Below, in pieces: positions 21,328 to 34,566 of a DNA stretch of 64,000 nt. Under the pieces are notes generated by a model. It was given only the letters and a program-made list of their open reading frames with translations. It did not search any database and had not been told where the DNA came from. The DNA lies in assembly GCA_034766995.1 (NCBI GenBank), contig CM068315.1, forward strand, positions 12,679,010 to 12,743,009. Reading direction: 5' to 3'. Origin of the DNA: Acanthacorydalis orientalis (Eukaryota > Arthropoda > Insecta > Megaloptera > Corydalidae). Made by a program: the position numbers and the translations under genes. The first letter of the stretch is position 1. Each line of letters opens with the position of its first letter.

Positions 21328-22859
21328 CAGTGACCCAAAAAACTGTTGGGAACAAATATGAAGTTTTAAAAAAATGAGAAATTTGATGCATATAGAGAAA
21401 AATATTAATTTGTTTATTCAGTACTAAATTTTACAGTGTAATAACAAAAAAATATTCAATATAGAAATTATTTTACTTTTTTTTGTGTGTGCGAACACTT
21501 TTTTGTTTCGCGTGCAATGTTTACTGTTTTGTGTAACTCAGTCCAACGTCTAGCCTCCATTTTCTTTTAAGAAGGCTTCTATTCTTTTTGGCATACTACC
21601 TATAAATTTGTCAATCTGGGCTCTTCAATACTTTCTTCACGCTTGAATGGTTCTATCCCATAATTAGTCAATGGTTTTTGGTACTTTTCCGGTAAAGACA
21701 AGTGTTCTTTTCAATATAGTGCATAGGTGAATACCTATGCATTCTATTGGGTTTAAGTCAGGAGGTTGTGCTAGACAATTTATAACAACAATATCCTTCG
21801 TTTGGAGGATATTTTTCGTAATTTTAGCTGTATGTTTGAGGTCGTTATCTTACATAAATACTAAATCTGTTTACTTATACCTAATCTTTTCGATGCTTGG
21901 AAAAAACGAATCTTTAATGATTTCTATTTAGTAGACCGCTTTCCCAATCCGTTGAATTCTCTGCAACTTTCCTAATTTATTTCTTTTGAAACAACCCCAA
22001 ACCAGCAAAGAGCATCTTCCAATCTTTAATGTTTTCATGGCACTTAGCTCCTTTAATGTACATTTTAGATTAATCCAAGTCCATATGTGTCCATCTGAGT
22101 GTATACGATTAATTTTAGTTTCATCTAACCAAACGACTTGTTTCCAATGAACAGCATCCCAATGTTTGTATTTTTTTTCATAAAATTCAACCGCTTTTTC
22201 TTATGAGAATCAATCAACAATGGCTTTTTTTAACTTTTAAACTTAATTTTTTTTAGACAATTCCTAATTGTCTCATTACAAACATTTTTTTACATATCCT
22301 TTCTTAAGACATTGTTGGCCCATGTGATATTGTCTATTGCTCCTGTGCAGATTAAGCCACGAATTTTACGTTTAGTTTCTAGAGTAAATTTTTCTGGATG
22401 TCCTCCTTTATTGACCCCAACAACGATTTGTAATTATTTTTTGATTTTTGATACACACCCAATAGAAACATCGTATTAAGAAGCTATATGACGGACTGAG
22501 CTTTATTTTTTAATTTCAGTTGCAATTGCCTTTCTCATATTAATGCTTATTTGTTTTCTTATCTAAAAGTCGGAATAATTTACTTTATGTGTCAGATTTA
22601 ATCAAAATCTAATTTGTTACCTTGTTACTTTATTACTTCTCAGAAAATTTTGAAAATAGAAATATTAAAAACATTTACTTGATAAAATTCAATATTCGAC
22701 AATTTTTCACACAAAAAACTGTCCACGATTTTTACTCAATTTCGAATGCGAATAATTTTCAATGACAACAAAGAAATGACTAAAATGCTGAATTAATCTT
22801 TCATTTTTAGATTAAAGTTTTGCCAATCTACAATTTGCAAAAAGTTTTAGGTGTCACTG
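21328..22859 (-). mobile_element. Tc1-like transposon, near full length, decayed
   Basis: The ends are CAGTGACCCAAAAAAC and, inverted, CAGTGACACCTAAAAC, each next to a TA dinucleotide, as expected for Tc1 insertion. The length of 1.53 kb is normal for a complete Tc1-family element with one transposase gene. Flanking (TA)n is present on the left side. The transposase is on the minus strand and is broken. Confidence 0.85.
21560..22560 (-). pseudogene. Tc1-like DD34E transposase, multiple stops
   Basis: Minus-strand blocks in the expected order are WKQVVWLDETKINRIHSDGH (first catalytic aspartate in the DETK/DES context), SLLVWGCF (the VWGCF strand), VFM, a stop, then DNDLKHTAKITKNI (the second aspartate in the QDND.KHTAK motif) and CLAQPPDLNPIE (the third acid in the SPDLNPIE motif). 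All three DDE acids are still readable, but stop codons and frameshifts separate them, so the copy is inactive. The 64-codon plus-strand frame at 21737 is an antisense shadow. Confidence 0.85.
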
Positions 22860-23007
22860 TATGTATATACGTATATAATGATTTTATCGATTCTAGATTC
22901 TTTTTCAGTTATGTATTTGAAATTTCTCATATCATTCTCTAGTTTATTTACTTTTTATGGAATTTACGAGATATACCATTTCTTTTAGATAAAAAGTTGA
23001 AATCATA

Positions 23008-23077
<70 letters not shown>

Positions 23078-24822
23078 GTACATACAAGTTTTTGAATATT
23101 TACAGAAATAGAGATGAAGAAATATTGTCAAGTTCTACTTGAAAAGACCTTTTTTATCAACCTTTATATATAAATAGTAATACAGTTCCCTGTAACCTTG
23201 GACAGAACACCATATTATTATTACAGGGATGTAATGCGTTCTCAGTTAAAGAGACGTATTGTACGCTTAATACAATTATGAAATCATTCGTAATTGAATG
23301 CCTGTGAAAAAGTTTGACATGTCTTCTAAGCTACTTTGTGACTAACACGAGTATTAATAATACTTTTTGCGGTGTCGACAAAATAACGAACTAGATTTCC
23401 ACACGGAGATATTTTTCCGCCACGTATTTATACACTTTGACGTTCTGTCTGACACCGTAAGATAACTTTTTTTATTCTCATATAACACTTTGATATTATT
23501 TTTCATATTTTCTTTTAACGTCTTCATTTTATCCGTAATGTATAGCCGTACACATACCATTATACTCGATCGGATGAAAATGTCATTATTGAAAATTGAG
23601 TTCAGTTTAACTTCAGTCATTCTCATTTACACGTTATTGACTCACGCTGTTCAATGAATACAGAGTTCAATCAATTTTACACTGCGATATAAACGGTACT
23701 GATTGAAGGTTATATCATTTGTACATAATATTATTATTCTGATGTGTAAAAAAAATCACAACTCAATTATATATTTATATATGTATAATATTTTTACTGC
23801 GAATATATAATTTTTAATAAATATTATCGCTTTCAATTTATTTAAAGAAATACTTCAAATTTAAATATCCGAAAAACAATTAGAGAAATTAAAATGTTCT
23901 TAATAATCATCAGTATTTATAATTATTTAATTACTTACTGGTTTATAATTAATCTAACTATAATACATCTCAATAAAAAACATGGTGGAGCTTATTTCCT
24001 ATGTATCAAATTTAAAGATAAATATAGTTTCAGTTAAAAAATATTAATTAGAAATATTTTGAAATATTCGTGAGATTTTTTTCCTTTTCTCAAACTTGAA
24101 AATTTGTCTCGGTGGGAAGAAATTTTGTCAAATGAGGATGTTATCGTTTCCATTAATACATATTTTGCAGACTCACTAGACCAAGTGTATAGTCCTCAAT
24201 GGAGATTATGTTGAGAAATAAAGTCGATTTTTTCCAAAAAACTGTGCTTCACTTGCTTTTTTACCACACTTATCAAACAACCCACATACATATATATAAT
24301 ATTCATTTTTCTTATTTATTTAATGACTTTTGTTTCATTATAAATCTGTTTTAAACGGTTGACATTATATCTCCATAAAAAAAATCTCTATCTAAATAAT
24401 ATTAATATAAAATATATGACTCTCAAGAAATATTTTTCATCGTCTTAATTTAATTATTTAAATTTGATTACTTTTAAATACATTTATTTATAAGATATAT
24501 AAAAAATTGGTACAATTAAAACTGAAGCACAACATAGGGAAGGAACATTTATTTTTAATTGTTCCCAAATGTTGAGAAAATCCAATGTCAGCGAGTTAAT
24601 TCTCTTTCTTCTCGAGACACATACCTACAGAAATAAACACGTACGTGTTGAAATTTTCTCAAGAGTCCCGTTTTTGGCACATCTGCAATCTAAGTTTTCG
24701 GATAACGTATGCGTAGAACATGATTTATACTATATTTAGTAGACGCTCGCACGGTTCATATTTAATCATTATGTCACAAATGAGCAGAGATATACGAAGA
24801 ATATCGTGCAAACATATATGTA

Positions 24823-24870
<48 letters not shown>

Positions 24871-25228
24871 GTGTATAGGTATGTACAACGATGACATATA
24901 AATGATTTAGGCGTGTCAAGATTCCGCTAAGTATTAAGCACTTTATGTACGATGTAATTAATTTATTACCATAGCGATGGGTTTCAAATATACGGATCGT
25001 TTGAAGTATGTTGACATATGATACGAAAACCGTGTTACGGTTTTGAGTCTCGAGTAATCATACACAAGGACATGTTTAAATGATAAATTCCTTTTATTCC
25101 ATAATGCAGCTAATCTCAATCGTCTTATAACAGAGATTTGAAATGTGTAATTGTCATGAATATCTTATAACTTCTATAATACTCTGAATAGAGTACCGAT
25201 TTTTACATGTGTGTATATATATATATAT
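22860..25228. other. AT-rich sequence with microsatellites, no gene seen
   Basis: Contains a TA tract with a TG-rich middle (about 23009-23079) and another at 24828-24868. A 90-codon minus-strand frame (23354-23626) shows no domain or splice context. The part near 24590-24720 is moderately richer in G+C. Confidence 0.45.
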
Positions 25229-25652
25229 AGTAGAACTTCGGTTATCCGGCATAATCTCTGTCATAACTATGCCGGATAACGAAATTTCCAGATAAGCCGA
25301 TTGTACGAGTTTTTGAATTAATGACGGTGCATATAGTTATTTGATTTTTGTAATTTAGATATTTATTGAGTATAATTGTTATACATAGCATGTACATATG
25401 TTTTAATCACGTAGTTTTTGGATTTAGAAAAAAATCAGTTATTTTTTTGTTTCTTGGAAGCAAGTAGTTTAGCTGTAGCCATATCTCTGATGTATTGCAG
25501 CAGAGCCTTTTTATTCCGGTCATATGTCAGGCCTCGTCTTGTTCTTCTAAATATTTCATGATATCTTCAATTTCCTTGATAGTATAAACATGGCTAATTG
25601 TTGACTAGCACTAAGTTCATTCTTTTTTCTCTACATGTAGCACTTTAACGTG

Positions 25653-25740
<88 letters not shown>

Positions 25741-25779
25741 GCCGGATAATTAATTTCCTGAATAATTTGAGTTCTACTG
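25229..25779. mobile_element. pogo/Tigger-like element, internally deleted
   Basis: The left end AGTAGAACTTCGGTTATCCG and the right end, inverted, ACAGTAGAACTCAAATTATT are typical of pogo/Tigger elements. The left end is extended by a subterminal hairpin (see separate entry). Minus-strand sequence at about 25440-25595 encodes IKEIEDIMKYLEEQDEA, then a stop. That resembles the acidic helix found in the C-terminal part of pogo-type transposases, but it is too short to be sure. A TA/TG microsatellite of about 90 bases fills the right half. Confidence 0.6.
25652..25738. repeat. Long (TA)n microsatellite inside the pogo-like element
   Basis: About 85 bases of TA broken once by ACACA, directly before the GGCCGGATAA of the right terminus. 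The array may have grown after insertion or be the tandem expansion of a short internal TA. Confidence 0.9.
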
Positions 25780-27262
25780 TGTATATATATATATATATTA
25801 CTTAAATATCCGTACATACATTTAAAATGTAAATGTTAATCAGATGTAACATTTCGAATTAAAATTTTTTCCAACATAAGAAGCTCAGTTCACATTTATA
25901 AAATTTTTAAAAAGAATTAAAAAAAAATACTTGCTTCTTATTACAAATAAAATATCTCAACTATAAAAATTAGAAACAGTATCGCATATTTGTGCAAATT
26001 TAAATATTTGTTCCTATTAAAAAGTTAAATTTTAATTAATATTTACTCAGGCGTCTCTACCTGTCAATAAAATCTTTTCTGCATTCACTTCTCAAACTTT
26101 TGTTTAAGTATAGAAAATATTAGTCCAATAATCGTTTAGTTTTTTTATTAAAATTCGATTATTTATTATCATTCTTTTTCGAATAGAAAAGTGAAATTCT
26201 TGTCACACACTCTAAATACGATGAATGTCAAAGCAGGAGATATATTTTCGATAACTTTAACACAATTATACAAAATTAGGATTTATATTAAAAATCATTA
26301 TCTGGATAAAATCGATTCTGGATAACTATTTTAACATCTTTTTCTTTAAGAATTTTTTTCGAAACGTCAAGATTAGTTTCCTTGTCTATTAGTCTATAAA
26401 TTATGTAATAATAAACAATTCCTTGTAACGAATTTATTATTCCTTTCTACTGCCTTATTTTACAGAGAGAAAAATAATTTCTTTATCAATTCTTTATTAA
26501 TATTTGATTGGCTTTTGAATTCAATTTCTATTTAAGTCGAAAATAGTAAACGATCATCAACAACTATGACTTCATCCTAAAATTAAAATTTTGTAATTAC
26601 ATGCTTATCTGTTGGTCAGTTGCATTTTTATTCTTTAACAAAAAAAAGTTTATCTTGATAAGTTATTCATTATAACCAGTCCTTCTAACCTTCAAAGTAT
26701 ATAAATACTTTTTCTCTGGTGTTGAAACGAACTTAATGAATTCAATTTTAGAGTTTCACAAATTTATCTATTATTTATTAATTTTCATAATCATTTAATA
26801 GATATAAGAATCTAATTTTAGACTTATAATTAACACAATTCTTACATTTATATAAAATTTATGAATGTATGAAATTTATTCAATAATTTCTCGATTTCTG
26901 TCATTGATTGTTGATTTTCATAATAAAAAATATCTATTTCATACAATTCGACAGCGTCATTTTTCCATTACTTTATTCATTTTTCAGTCATCATTTTCAA
27001 TTTAAAAAAAAATAAACCCATTACTCCCTTGTTAGTCACTAATAATTGCAAAATCTTCACAAAATATTATAAAAGAATAATTCAAAAAACTAACAAATAA
27101 AATCAACAAATCTAAATAAAGTTCTTCTTGAAAAGATTAAAGTACGATATAATTTTGCCTGAAAAATCAATCTTATCACCATATTATAGTATTTTTTTAA
27201 TGAAAGTTTTACATAAAAAATTAAATTCTCTTATATTAAATACTCTAAAACATGTCGTATTC

Positions 27263-27320
<58 letters not shown>

Positions 27321-27913
27321 CGAACAAACATTATAAAGAAGCATTAAAAACTGTTTACAAAGGTCTAGCTTTTTCGTGGTAATTTATTCTTAAGTGTGCC
27401 ATTAAATTGCGAAAAATCTATTATCACTTCAGTGAATAAACATTTATTACCAGCCAATATGCCTTAATTAAGCTAGATTGGTTGTTGACACTAAAAATTG
27501 ACTTGTTATTGACAACAAATTTAATTATTTTGTTATCAGTATATTCTCTTATTTAACTTCGCAATTAAATACTATTTTTATTTTCATCTGAAAATTTTGT
27601 ACTCATTTTATTTTTCATCTTCATACAAATTTAAATATTTTTGTGTTATATATGTATGTATATATATAATAAGTAAAGTCTTTTTGTAAATTTACATAGT
27701 GTTCTCCCTATAAGTTCAATATTATTTGATACGTAAAATATATTTCATAATTTAAGCTTCTGGTAAACAAATATTTAATTCTATCAAATAAAATATATTA
27801 AAACTATTCTTTTAAAAAAATAAAGTTAATAATTAAAATGATAAAAAATTTATAAAGTATATTATTTACTTTATAAGAAACTATCTAATCAGTCAAAAAC
27901 ATCTTCACAAATA
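25780..27913. other. AT-rich sequence, no gene seen
   Basis: Plain A+T with a long (TA)n tract at 27265-27319. The plus-strand frame of 84 codons over that tract is repeat-driven. Confidence 0.5.
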
Positions 27914-28479
27914 TTAGGTTAGTGGGAAAATATTTGGGTTTTTTTTTTGGAATTCTAATAATTTTTTCAATGAAAGTGTCATTTTATGGTATTCATGTTA
28001 ATACCCTTTTTAAAGTGTATTTTTCAGTCTATATTTTTTAACATCGACTTTGGTTTTATTATTAATTCTGCTTCAATTGGGCTATTGAATTAAAAATGGA
28101 AAATAAGTAACTAACAGCAATTCTTCATAAGTACGAAATCTGAGGTAACGCAGCAGAACTGATCATAAACCAAACAATGATTTTTGTGTGGGTACTGCTA
28201 AGAAACATATGGTGCAATGGTGGTTCCAAAAAGTTTGTACTAGGGACGAAAGCCTTGAAGATGAAAAAGGTAACGGGTGTCCTTCTTCAGTTCATAACAA
28301 CCAACTGAAGGCGTTAGTTAAATCAGAATCACACATAACAATTGAAAAGCTTACACAAAAGTTAGGCGTTAATTGTCCAATAGTTCTGTACCACTTAAAA
28401 TAACTAGGAAAATCAAGAAAACTTTAAACGTATATGAATTTGAAGATCATAAACCGCCATTATTCTTCTACCAACCTAA
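27914..28479 (+). mobile_element. Non-autonomous mariner copy (27.9 kb)
   Basis: Left end TTAGGTTAGTGGGAAAATAT; right end, inverted, TTAGGTTGGTAGAAGAATAA. Same family and same internal deletion as the 19.8-kb copy. The residual 71-codon frame at 28188-28403 covers the second helix-turn-helix (MVQWWFQKVCTRDESLEDE, SSVHNNQLKALV, TQKLGVN). The first helix-turn-helix is frameshifted upstream (KSKLRX-type region at about 28140). Confidence 0.75.
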
Positions 28480-29202
28480 GAATAACAATAGAAACCTTAA
28501 CAAACCGAGAATTTTCTATACTGTAACATTTAGATAATAATGTGATCAGCATCGATATTTGTATTAGCAAAAATTAAAAATGTTCAATAATTGAATATTT
28601 TTGATCAGGAAATCTTTCTTCTAATATTTCGTGGGGTAAATGCAAAATTTATTTGTGAAAAAAAACATCCTCGTATATGATAATTCAGTAATATATTCAG
28701 GTACACATATTGATCATTAATTAGAATGGAATAATTTGCTTTGTAGTATAAATTTTAATCAAATATTCATTTAGCTCTCATTCTATTAATTTATCTTTTA
28801 TTTTAATAGTTATAATTGAATAAAGTCATTATGCAATTGACATGATAACTAAATGAAATTATCGAAAATTATTTTGATAATAAAAAATATAAATACATTT
28901 ATTATACGCTGAAATTAAACAAAACATAAATATCAAATGATTGATAAGGTATTTGTGAACAAAATATCACATACACAGAGTTCTTTTTAAAGATTTAATT
29001 TTCCTAGAAACATTTTTAAATAAAAAATCTCTTTAAACAATATATCTTATTTAAAAATATACTTAGTACAAAAATTTTGAGTTATTTTTAAAATACCAAT
29101 AATTTAATTTTTATTGTTAGAAACGATTATTATAAAGAACTTAGAAAAGTCAGAAAAAAAATTAGTTAAATAATAATAACAAGTTTTAAACGAGTATGAT
29201 CA

Positions 29203-29253
<51 letters not shown>

Positions 29254-29400
29254 ACGTGTCTCTTGTTAGAATAAATTTTTATGTGAATACTATTATTTTT
29301 TACTTTCAGAAAAATGTATTCTTAAATTTTTTTATAACTTATGGAATTCAAACGTATAGTTTTAAGAAATAAACGACACGTGAAAATCGAACATACATTT
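28480..29400. other. AT-rich sequence, no gene seen
   Basis: Only a (TA)n tract at 29204-29250 stands out. No coding pattern on either strand. Confidence 0.5.
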
Positions 29401-29920
29401 TTTCATTCATTTATACGAAAAAAAACCCATTCATTCAATGCGTCGTAACATCGTGCAAAAACCGCAAAGTGCTAAATAATCACACCTCGCAAAACAAGTA
29501 ATCTCGAAGTGCTAAAGCACACACTTCGTCATCTGTCTCAGCCATTCTATACGTTCGCATCATAAAAATCCATTTTACATACTACTACTTCTTCTGCTAG
29601 GATACGAAAACATTCTATCTTTTTACTATACATATAGAAAGATACGCCCTTTTTTATCCACGGAACACATTCGCCGAATCTCTGAGACGACGGTGCCATT
29701 TTCACGAGCCTCCGTGTTCCATATCATTTTATATATTGCATCGACTAGATCAACGTGTTCCCGTTCTATATTTGACTTGGACTAGTTTCGTATAAATATT
29801 TCAGTCGATATCATGTCTCGAGAACGGCTGGCAAATAAAATCAGACCAAGTTAAATACTCAATATTTCAGACATTCTGACGGCGAAAGCTTGAAGCCGGG
29901 GTAATATATGTATTCGTACG
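29401..29920. other. G+C-richer island, function unknown
   Basis: About 500 bases with clearly higher G+C than the flanks and several CpGs (GTTCGCATC, CGCCGAATC, GACGACGG). Short inverted repeats occur: GGAACAC (29661-29667) with GTGTTCC (29713-29719), and CGAAGTG (29504-29510) with CACTTCG (29523-29529). No open frame is sustained. A distal regulatory element or a non-coding exon is possible. Confidence 0.3.
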
Positions 29921-30079
29921 GAATTGAGTTTTAATTACAATGAAGTTATTTAATACCTCTCTATCTATCCTTAGTTATTGCATAATTTATTTCTGGAAAT
30001 AGTCTGGTTAAGTTGAAAATTAAAGAATAATTGTATCTAAAGATATTAAAAACTAATAAAAATTTTTGACAGTATTTTA

Positions 30080-30126
30080 TTAGGTTGATAGGAAAATGTT
30101 TGCGGCTTTTTTCTAAATTCTAACAT
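30080..30126 (+). mobile_element. Solo left end of the mariner family
   Basis: TTAGGTTGATAGGAAAATGT followed by TTGCGG and the CTAAATTCTAACAT leader matches the first 47 bases of the family, then stops exactly where the inverted duplication begins. It is a mariner end cut by a rearrangement. Confidence 0.6.
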
Positions 30127-30240
30127 ATACAAGACAAATGTATAGGTTTTGTAATTTTCAACATATAAAAATACTCTAAAACAGCTTTCGAATAAACGCT
30201 GTATTTAATAATAAAAAATAAGTAATATACTCCTTTCTTT

Positions 30241-30252
30241 CTCTCTCTCTCC

Positions 30253-30303
<51 letters not shown>

Positions 30304-30320
30304 ATAATTTCAATACTTTC

Positions 30321-30354
<34 letters not shown>

Positions 30355-30358
30355 GAAA
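30241..30358. repeat. (CT)n-(TA)n compound microsatellite and short palindrome
   Basis: A CT tract (30236-30283) runs into TA (30284-30303), then TAATAATTTCAATACTTTCA is followed by more TA and the near-inverse TGAAAGAATTGAAATTATTA (30355-30374). This gives a stem of about 20 bases around a TA core, immediately left of a mariner end. The equivalent place in the other arm has only GAGAGAGAAAGAAG, so the array expanded after duplication. Confidence 0.7.
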
Positions 30359-30372
30359 GAATTGAAATTATT

Positions 30373-30905
30373 ATGGTGGTAGGAAAATAATTGCGTTTTT
30401 TTCAGAATTCTTACATTAATTTTTTTCAAGAAAAGTTTCATTCCGTTGTGTTCATGCTTATATTATTTTAAAGTGCATTGTTCACTCTGTATTTTGGTAA
30501 CATCGACTTTGGTTTTATTATTTTTTTTTCAAATTGGTCTATTGAATTAAAGATAAAAAAGAAGCAAATAAGAGCATTTTTTTGTTTGAGTTTAAAGCAA
30601 ATGGTAAAGCAGCAGAAACTTTGCTCGTAAACTAAACGATGCTTTTAGTGTGGGTACTGTTAAGAAAAATACGATGCAATGGTGATTAAGACTTTGAAGA
30701 TGAAGAAGGTCGCAGGCGTCCTTCTTCAGTTCATAACGAGCAACTGAAGGCGTTAGTTGAATCAAAACCATGCACTACAATTCGAGGGCTTGCACAAAAG
30801 TTATGCGTTAGTTATTCAACAGTTCTGAACTAGTTAAAACAGCTAATATAGAAAAATGTATATGACTTTGAAGGTCATAAACCGCAGTTATTTTTCTGGC
30901 AACCT

Positions 30906-30906
<1 letters not shown>
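30373..30906 (+). mobile_element. Non-autonomous mariner in the left arm
   Basis: Left end TGGTGGTAGGAAAATAATTG; right end CCGCAGTTATTTTTCTGGCA. It carries the N-terminal transposase region with frameshifts: KKQIRAFF, AAETL, LVESKPCTTIRGLAQKL. It is the mirror counterpart of the copy at 33.6-34.6 kb and lacks the central KFxAGDES codons (short deletion near 30685). Confidence 0.75.
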
Positions 30907-30938
<32 letters not shown>

Positions 30939-31593
30939 CCTTATGAAAGGACTCAAATAATTTCTCCAAGTTCTATCTTAATTAGTATTATTGCTTATAA
31001 TACCTACTTTTAAACGAACTGAATGCTTGACATGTATTTAACAAACTGAGAAAGTAATGATTTTAAAAATAACAAGAAGAAATCAAACACTGTAGATGTT
31101 TCTAGCATTCGTTTCAACAAAAATAAACATCTTATTATACTGCCATTTTAATATATCTTGAGTGTTTGATGAAAAGAGTTTAAAAATTTTTGTTTTACTT
31201 AACAAAAAAAAGGTTATTTAGTTCTCGCAAACGTTATTGTTTTACAATTGATTTTAATTGATTAAATATCAACATTTATTCTTCTTATTCTACAAACACT
31301 TCAATTTTGTTTTTTTGAAAAGCGAACACAAATCTTTACTTATAGATTGAATAAAATTGAGAACATTCAACTAAAACAATTTTACCGGAGTATAAAATGT
31401 GTAAAATAGAGATGAATTATCTTACACTATTATTAAAAGAAATAAAATAGTGGTAATTTATGATGTAGTTCTAATTTATGATGTTTCTAATTAGAATTTT
31501 ATTTCTAATTTATGATTATAAATGAAAGTTATTATTTGAATAATGACTGAAAACCTAAAATTCGTACACAAAAGGTATTCACAATTTTAATAG

Positions 31594-32978
31594 TTAATGT
31601 TAAATAAAACACCTCATACTTTATACAATAATGCATTTTCTTTGAATACTTCTTTTACAACTGAGTACTCAGTTACTTTTGTTAATTACATTATAATAAC
31701 CTATAGAAAATAAACTGCTTATATGTTTTCTTGGTGATTACATTTAATAGCTGTTTACATTTTGATTATTTAACTTTAAAAATTATTAAAAATCACATTT
31801 TTAAAATTAACTATAAATCATTCCTTAATATAATTTAAATAGAGTTTAATTATAAAATACATTCACATTTTAAAATACCTGTTTCAAATTTAAAATTGGT
31901 AATCGTTTTATTTATCTTCTTTATAAATCATTATTTATTTTAAAAAATTAGAACGGTTTTAAAATAATTTGTAATATATACATTATTTTAAATTCTTCTA
32001 TTCGAATACAAAAATATAAAATAATATTTTTATCCTTAAGATTTGAATAAAACTTGTTTTCAACTCGCATAGAAAACAGATTTTTACTTAAGACTTATTT
32101 ATTTAACAAACGAAGGAAGATTATCTTAGTTGATGAAATCAGTACTGTGTAAATTACAAAAGTAAGAGGAGTAATTTATGTTTATAGTGGAGATATTTTA
32201 CAAAACTACATTTTAATTCAATACAAAGTTTTAGTTTGAGTACTTACAAGTCTGGATTGAATAAATTTCAAGCCTAAACATTGTATAAACAATACAGTAA
32301 ATAATTTAAGACATTATTAAAGTAATCCAGGATTTACATAAACAAGTTGATTAAAAAGTATTCCGTACAGAAATAATAAATCAATAAAATGTACTTCTTC
32401 ATTAATATTCATACATTCCTTTTAAAATGTATTATTATGATTAACTTAATAGAAAAGATTTATCTCACTTGAAATTTCCAGAGCTTATAACACCAATGTC
32501 TATCTGTATGTGTTTGATTTTCAAGTATATGTGAAAATAGTATTTCAAAGGTTTACAACAAATTTTATATCGTTTATAATTTCATAAATTTTACAATAAA
32601 AAATAATAGGATTCTTTTTCATATCAAAGTTAACAAATAAATAAAAAAAAAATATCTATCTACAAAAGTCTTCTGTGTTTTTAAGCCTTTGATTTGTTTT
32701 AAATAAATGTATATCTGATATACTGTTCATCTATTAAATAAAATATCTTTTTATATACATTTTAAATATATTTTTTTCATAAATGATCTGTTTTCAATCT
32801 TATTTCGAAATCATTATATCAAACATTTGAATGAATTAAGATGTTATTTTTCTTAATACACAAAATGAAACAAATAAAGTGTATTTGGAAATCATTGATA
32901 TTCGATATTTAATTCTCTTTTTAATTAATAAATGTCATTTAAAACAGCACAAGGAGAATTTTTAAAAGTAAAGTAGGT
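31594..32978. other. Unique spacer between the inverted arms
   Basis: About 1.4 kb of AT-rich sequence that does not pair with itself on inspection. It has no open frame above 60 codons and no recognised element. It is the loop of the large inverted structure. Confidence 0.55.
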
Positions 32979-33622
32979 CTATTAAAATTGTGAATACTTT
33001 TTATGTACGGATTTTAGATTTTCAGCGACTATTCAAATAATAACTTTCATTTATTATCATAAATTAGAAATGTATAACATTTTATTTTATTTTCAATAAT
33101 AGTGTATGACAACTCATCTCATCTCATATTGTACCTTTGATGCTCAGGTAAAAATGTTCTAGTTGAATTTTCTCAATTTTTATCTACACTTTGAGTATAG
33201 ATTTGTGTTTGCTTTTTAAATACACAAAATTGAAATGTTCGTGGAATAAGAAGAATAAATCTTGATATTTAAACAAGATTTATATCAATTAAATATCAAT
33301 TGTAAAAGAATAATTAAATAATTTTTTTTCACGTGAAATTTTTTTTTTATCTTAAACTCTTTTCATCAAGCACCAAAGATGTATTAAAATAAAATAGAAT
33401 AAGTAGTATAATGAAATGTTTATTTTTGTTCAAATTAATTAGAAACGATTCAACAAACATCTACAGTGTTCGATTTCTTCTTGTTAATTTTAAAATCATT
33501 ACTTTCTCAGGTATTGAAATACTTTAAGCATTCAGTTTGTTTAAAAGCAGGTTTTATAAGCAATAATAATAATTAAAGTAGAACTTGTAAAAATAATTTC
33601 GATTCTTTCATATGGATATATA

Positions 33623-34566
33623 TTAGGTTGTTAGAAAAATAATTGCGGTTTCATGACCTTCCAATTCATATACATTTTTTATCCTAGCTGTTTTAAGTGG
33701 TCCAGAACTCTTGAGTGACTAACGCTTTACTTTTGTGCAAGATCTCGAATTGTTGTGCATGGTTCTAATTCAACTAACCCCTTCAGTTGGTCATTATGAA
33801 CTGAAGCAGGACGCCCGCAACCTTCTTCATCTTGAAAGCTCTCGTCCCCAGCATGAAAATTTTGGAACCACCATTGCACCGTATGTTCCTTAACACGTTC
33901 GCTACCAGCGTCTTGGACGAAAAATGTTCACCACAGCTTATTATTTTTTGTTGTGATAATATGACACCAAATGGCATAGACTTTATCTACATACATTTAG
34001 AATATTCTAAGTAAGTAAAATAAGCATCGTTATAAACTAGCACACATATGTAACGCTGGGCTATATATAAAAAAATTATGTCCAGAGCAAACAACTACTA
34101 CAAACTTTAAATAATGGAATATAAACTCAGACAACGCACTTCTTTCATATATTTTATTATTTTATAACTTGACAAGTGTGTTCAGTGCACAAGGCGTTTC
34201 GACATGCGATCATGAACTGACCAATCAGAGCTGTCATACATATGTGACGCCGGGATCTCATAATAAATAGTTGTGTCGCACATATATGACGGCTGGTAGC
34301 GAACGTGTTAACAGTACCCACACTAAGAGCATTCTTTAGTTTACGAGCAGTTTCTACTGCTTTACTTGCATCTTTTCCATCTCCAATTCAATAGCTCAAT
34401 TTAAAGTAAAATTAACAATAAACCCAAAATCGACATTTCTAAAATACAGGTCAAAAAATGTACTTTAAAATGACATTAACATGAACATGATGAAATGTCA
34501 CTTTCAATGAAAAAAATTATGTTAGAATTCAGAAAACAAAACCGCAATTATTTTCCTACCACCCTA
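33623..34566 (-). mobile_element. Non-autonomous mariner in the right arm, split by a nested MITE
   Basis: Inverted relative to the other copies: TTAGGTTGTTAGAAAAATAA at the low end and, inverted, TTAGGGTGGTAGGAAAATAA at the high end. The minus-strand transposase relic reads VQWWFQNFHAGDESFQDEE in the second helix-turn-helix linker. The region encoding TVK (GTTAAG) is interrupted by the TTAA insertion. Confidence 0.8.
33890..34311. mobile_element. piggyBac-type MITE nested in a mariner
   Basis: Both sides carry TTAA (33890-33893 and 34308-34311). The termini are CACGTTCGCTACCAGCGTC and, inverted, CACGTTCGCTACCAGCCGTC. TTAA duplication with these near-perfect inverted ends is the piggyBac signature. 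The uninterrupted mariner copies at 19.8 and 51.5 kb have a single TTAA at the same position (TGTTAAGGAATGT), so the empty site is directly visible. The insert has no transposase frame. Subterminal repeats such as CATATGTGACGCCGG (34241) and its variants are present. Confidence 0.85.

Larger units (their letters stand above)
30135..31593. repeat. Left arm of a 4.5-kb inverted duplication
   Basis: Aligned by eye, this arm is the reverse complement of 32979-34682, with scattered substitutions and small indels. Anchors include 'aattttcaacatataaaaat' (30153), 'gagaaagtaatgattttaaa' (31050), 'aacactgtagatgttt' (31087) and 'aaagttattatttgaata' (31526). The arm contains a mariner copy at 30373-30906. 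Matching ends sharply after ACAATTTTAATAG at 31593. Confidence 0.8.
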
